56,166 bases of DNA, from positions 1 through 56,166 of the forward strand of contig CALFCI010000075.1 of assembly GCA_937951135.1 (NCBI GenBank). The letters run 5' to 3'. Under the pieces are notes generated by a model. That model saw nothing but the letters and a program-made list of their open reading frames with translations, did no database searches and was not told the origin of the DNA. Origin of the DNA: an uncultured Aquimarina sp. (GTDB lineage: Bacteria; Bacteroidota; Bacteroidia; Flavobacteriales; Flavobacteriaceae). This document shows, piece after piece, positions 55,184-56,166 of this stretch (within the stretch, counting starts at the first letter, position 1; each line of letters opens with the position of its first letter). Position numbers and translations under genes: made by a program.

Positions 55184-55664
55184 GGTACGAAACACGTGCT
55201 TTTTAAAGCACTATAAAAAATCCGCAGCTAGTGCTACACTATCTGCAAGGTAGTTTTTAGCCTAAAATAACGAGGTACGCAACACATGCTTTTTTTACTT
55301 TTTAGATCAAAAACGAACGGGTATACCCTTTTGTTTCTAGTGTTAAAATCCCTGTGAACCCTTACGAACACTATCTGCCTGCGTAAATATCCTAAAGAGG
55401 AATCAATTACCACAATAGTAGATATACTCATTAGAGAGTACGAAAGACGTGCTTTTTATAGCACTATAAAAAACCGGCAGGTAGTACTACACTATCTGCA
55501 AGGCTGTTATTTCCTAAAATATCAAGGTACGCAACACATGCTTTTTTTGAGTTTTCCTTTCAGAAACAAAAGGGTACACCCTTTTGTTTCTGAGATTAAA
55601 AATGCTCCAACCCCTTGCCAATACTAGCTGCCTATACGATTATGCTAGGTACGAAACACGTACC
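55184..55664 (+). repeat. Tandem hairpin-rich units inside structured cassette
   Basis: The motif GGTACG(A/C)AACAC(G/A)TGCT or a close variant occurs five times: 55184, 55274, 55437, 55526 and 55648. They alternate as form A (GTACGAAACACGTGCTTTTT) and form B (GTACGCAACACATGCTTTTT), giving units of ~250 and ~210 bp and the start of a third. Each full unit has the same hairpins in the same order: GTGCTTTTTAAAGCAC (55196-55211 and 55449-55464), a bulged GCAG-TAGT / ACTA-CTGC stem (55224-55246 and 55477-55499), and an AT-GC stem around GGGTA(T/C)ACCC. Confidence 0.8.
55561..55592. other. Perfect 14-bp hairpin in second tandem unit
   Basis: CAGAAACAAAAGGG and CCCTTTTGTTTCTG enclose TACA. The equivalent place in the first unit (about 55309-55339) keeps GGGTATACCC and most outer pairs, including a G-T wobble, despite sequence change in one arm. 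Retained pairing suggests a function as RNA or folded single-stranded DNA. Confidence 0.7.
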
Positions 55665-55829
55665 TGTGATTATCGGAGAACAAAGGGTATGGTGGTTCCT
55701 CGCCTATGAGAAGCCACGTAAACACTACAAACCGATTTTATCCTTTGTTGCTGTATATTTTGATATACCTCATATTCTTTTGATTTTTGTTGAGTTCACG
55801 TGTTAAATACCAGATAAACAGCATTTTAA

Positions 55830-55853
55830 CAACGTTGGAACGTTGGAAAAGTA
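55830..55853. repeat. Inner inverted repeat IRR (24 bp)
   Basis: The exact reverse complement of 54764-54787, reading CAACGTTGGAACGTTGGAAA then AGTA. It lies 48 bp inside hairpin H2, so the spacing mirrors the left end. Confidence 0.85.
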
Positions 55854-55901
55854 ACTTTTTTGAAAAACAGATCATAAACACCTAAAAAACAACACCTTAC
55901 A

Positions 55902-55954
55902 AACGTTGCACGATGGAATTCCTATATATGCCCCCGTTTCCATCGTGCAACGTT
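55902..55954. repeat. Long hairpin H2, right outer boundary of structured cassette
   Basis: A 17-bp perfect stem (AACGTTGCACGATGGAA with its complement) encloses a loop with CCTATATATGCCCCC, which is the reverse complement of the H1 loop. The two hairpins are therefore inverted copies and not merely similar palindromes. The last bases, 55955-56166, show no gene or repeat I recognise. Confidence 0.85.
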
Positions 55955-56166
55955 ATTTTGAAGACACAAATACGATGCAATACAAAGGGGCTATATCTTA
56001 TTTTGCAGTGCTATTGATGTACATGAATACTACTATAATTTACATTAAGTTGTATAAACTCGTATTAGTCTGCATCAATATAGATACTAAAGTGATCAAC
56101 TTAAATTAACATGGTTTTTGGCTATTGCAAGATGTATAAAGCCTACTTATATTTAGCCCTCCAGAA

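Noticed and set aside
55184-55664. CRISPR array
   Set aside because: Repeats are unevenly spaced (87-164 bp), alternate between two forms, and the intervening sequence is itself repeated.
55615-55806. 63-residue frame inside the structured cassette
   Set aside because: It crosses the fifth GGTACG motif and a stem-loop near 55690-55715, and the translated sequence shows no domain.
54660-55954. Integron attC array
   Set aside because: Hairpins with bulges recall attC sites, but I could not find the paired RYYYAAC/GTTRRRY core sites and no IntI gene is present.
54660-55954. Retron msr-msd or DGR template region
   Set aside because: No reverse transcriptase gene is in the window; a downstream one cannot be excluded.
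55906-56109. 67-residue frame at the right edge
   Set aside because: It starts inside hairpin H2, so its first residues merely translate the palindrome.

Overview
The window looks like chromosomal DNA of a marine or environmental member of the Flavobacteriaceae (Bacteroidota). The base composition is AT-rich. Several genes carry the Bacteroidota -7 promoter element TAnnTTTG. There are type IX secretion (T9SS) features, namely a type B sorting domain, PorP/SprF and OmpA/PD40 proteins, plus a probable sulfonolipid (capnine) pair and many flavobacterial housekeeping genes. I cannot fix the genus.

Layout. Positions 1-7477 hold a surface-adhesion/secretion module: the end of a giant aspartate-rich adhesin with a type B C-terminal domain, a PorP/SprF protein, and two tandem OmpA/PD40 paralogs. 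Positions 7516-20717 are housekeeping: TrmH, a DEAD-box helicase, a glutamine cyclotransferase, SRP RNA, an SDR, a transaldolase-like enzyme, an ABC-F ATPase and PheT. Between pheT and ychF sits one foreign-looking defence candidate, a CD-NTase fused to a two-helix SLATT-type membrane effector (21366-22808). Positions 23108-46341 return to core genes: YchF, an EamA transporter, an M61 peptidase, RdgB, a KdsC-like phosphatase, a DUF2520 protein, a CcsBA cytochrome c assembly fusion, a large secreted protein, OxyR, FumC, YbaB, an S9 peptidase, and a PLP enzyme pair that probably makes cysteate and then 3-ketocapnine.

From about 46.6 kb to the right edge the DNA is an integrative element. It carries a tyrosine recombinase, an RteC-like protein, a small repeat protein, two helix-turn-helix proteins, a primase-helicase, a HEPN-motif protein (possible toxin or abortive infection) and a secreted S51 peptidase. 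It ends in a gene-free, highly structured stretch. That stretch is bounded on both sides by inverted copies of a long hairpin and a 24-bp repeat, and it contains tandem ~210-250 bp units rich in hairpins. This noncoding cassette (54660-55954) is the least explained structure in the window and the best candidate for something undescribed.

The intergenic regions carry at least four families of small interspersed elements. These are a 171-bp foldback element with 15-16 bp terminal inverted repeats (two copies), a 150-210 bp element with a variable 7-bp internal repeat (three copies plus a fragment), a promoter-bearing 25-bp sequence that flanks the transaldolase gene in inverted orientation and interrupts one copy of the second family, and a GACCTACTAGG palindrome on both sides of the EamA gene. 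No tRNA, CRISPR array or complete transposase gene was seen. All functions are read from sequence motifs without database searches.
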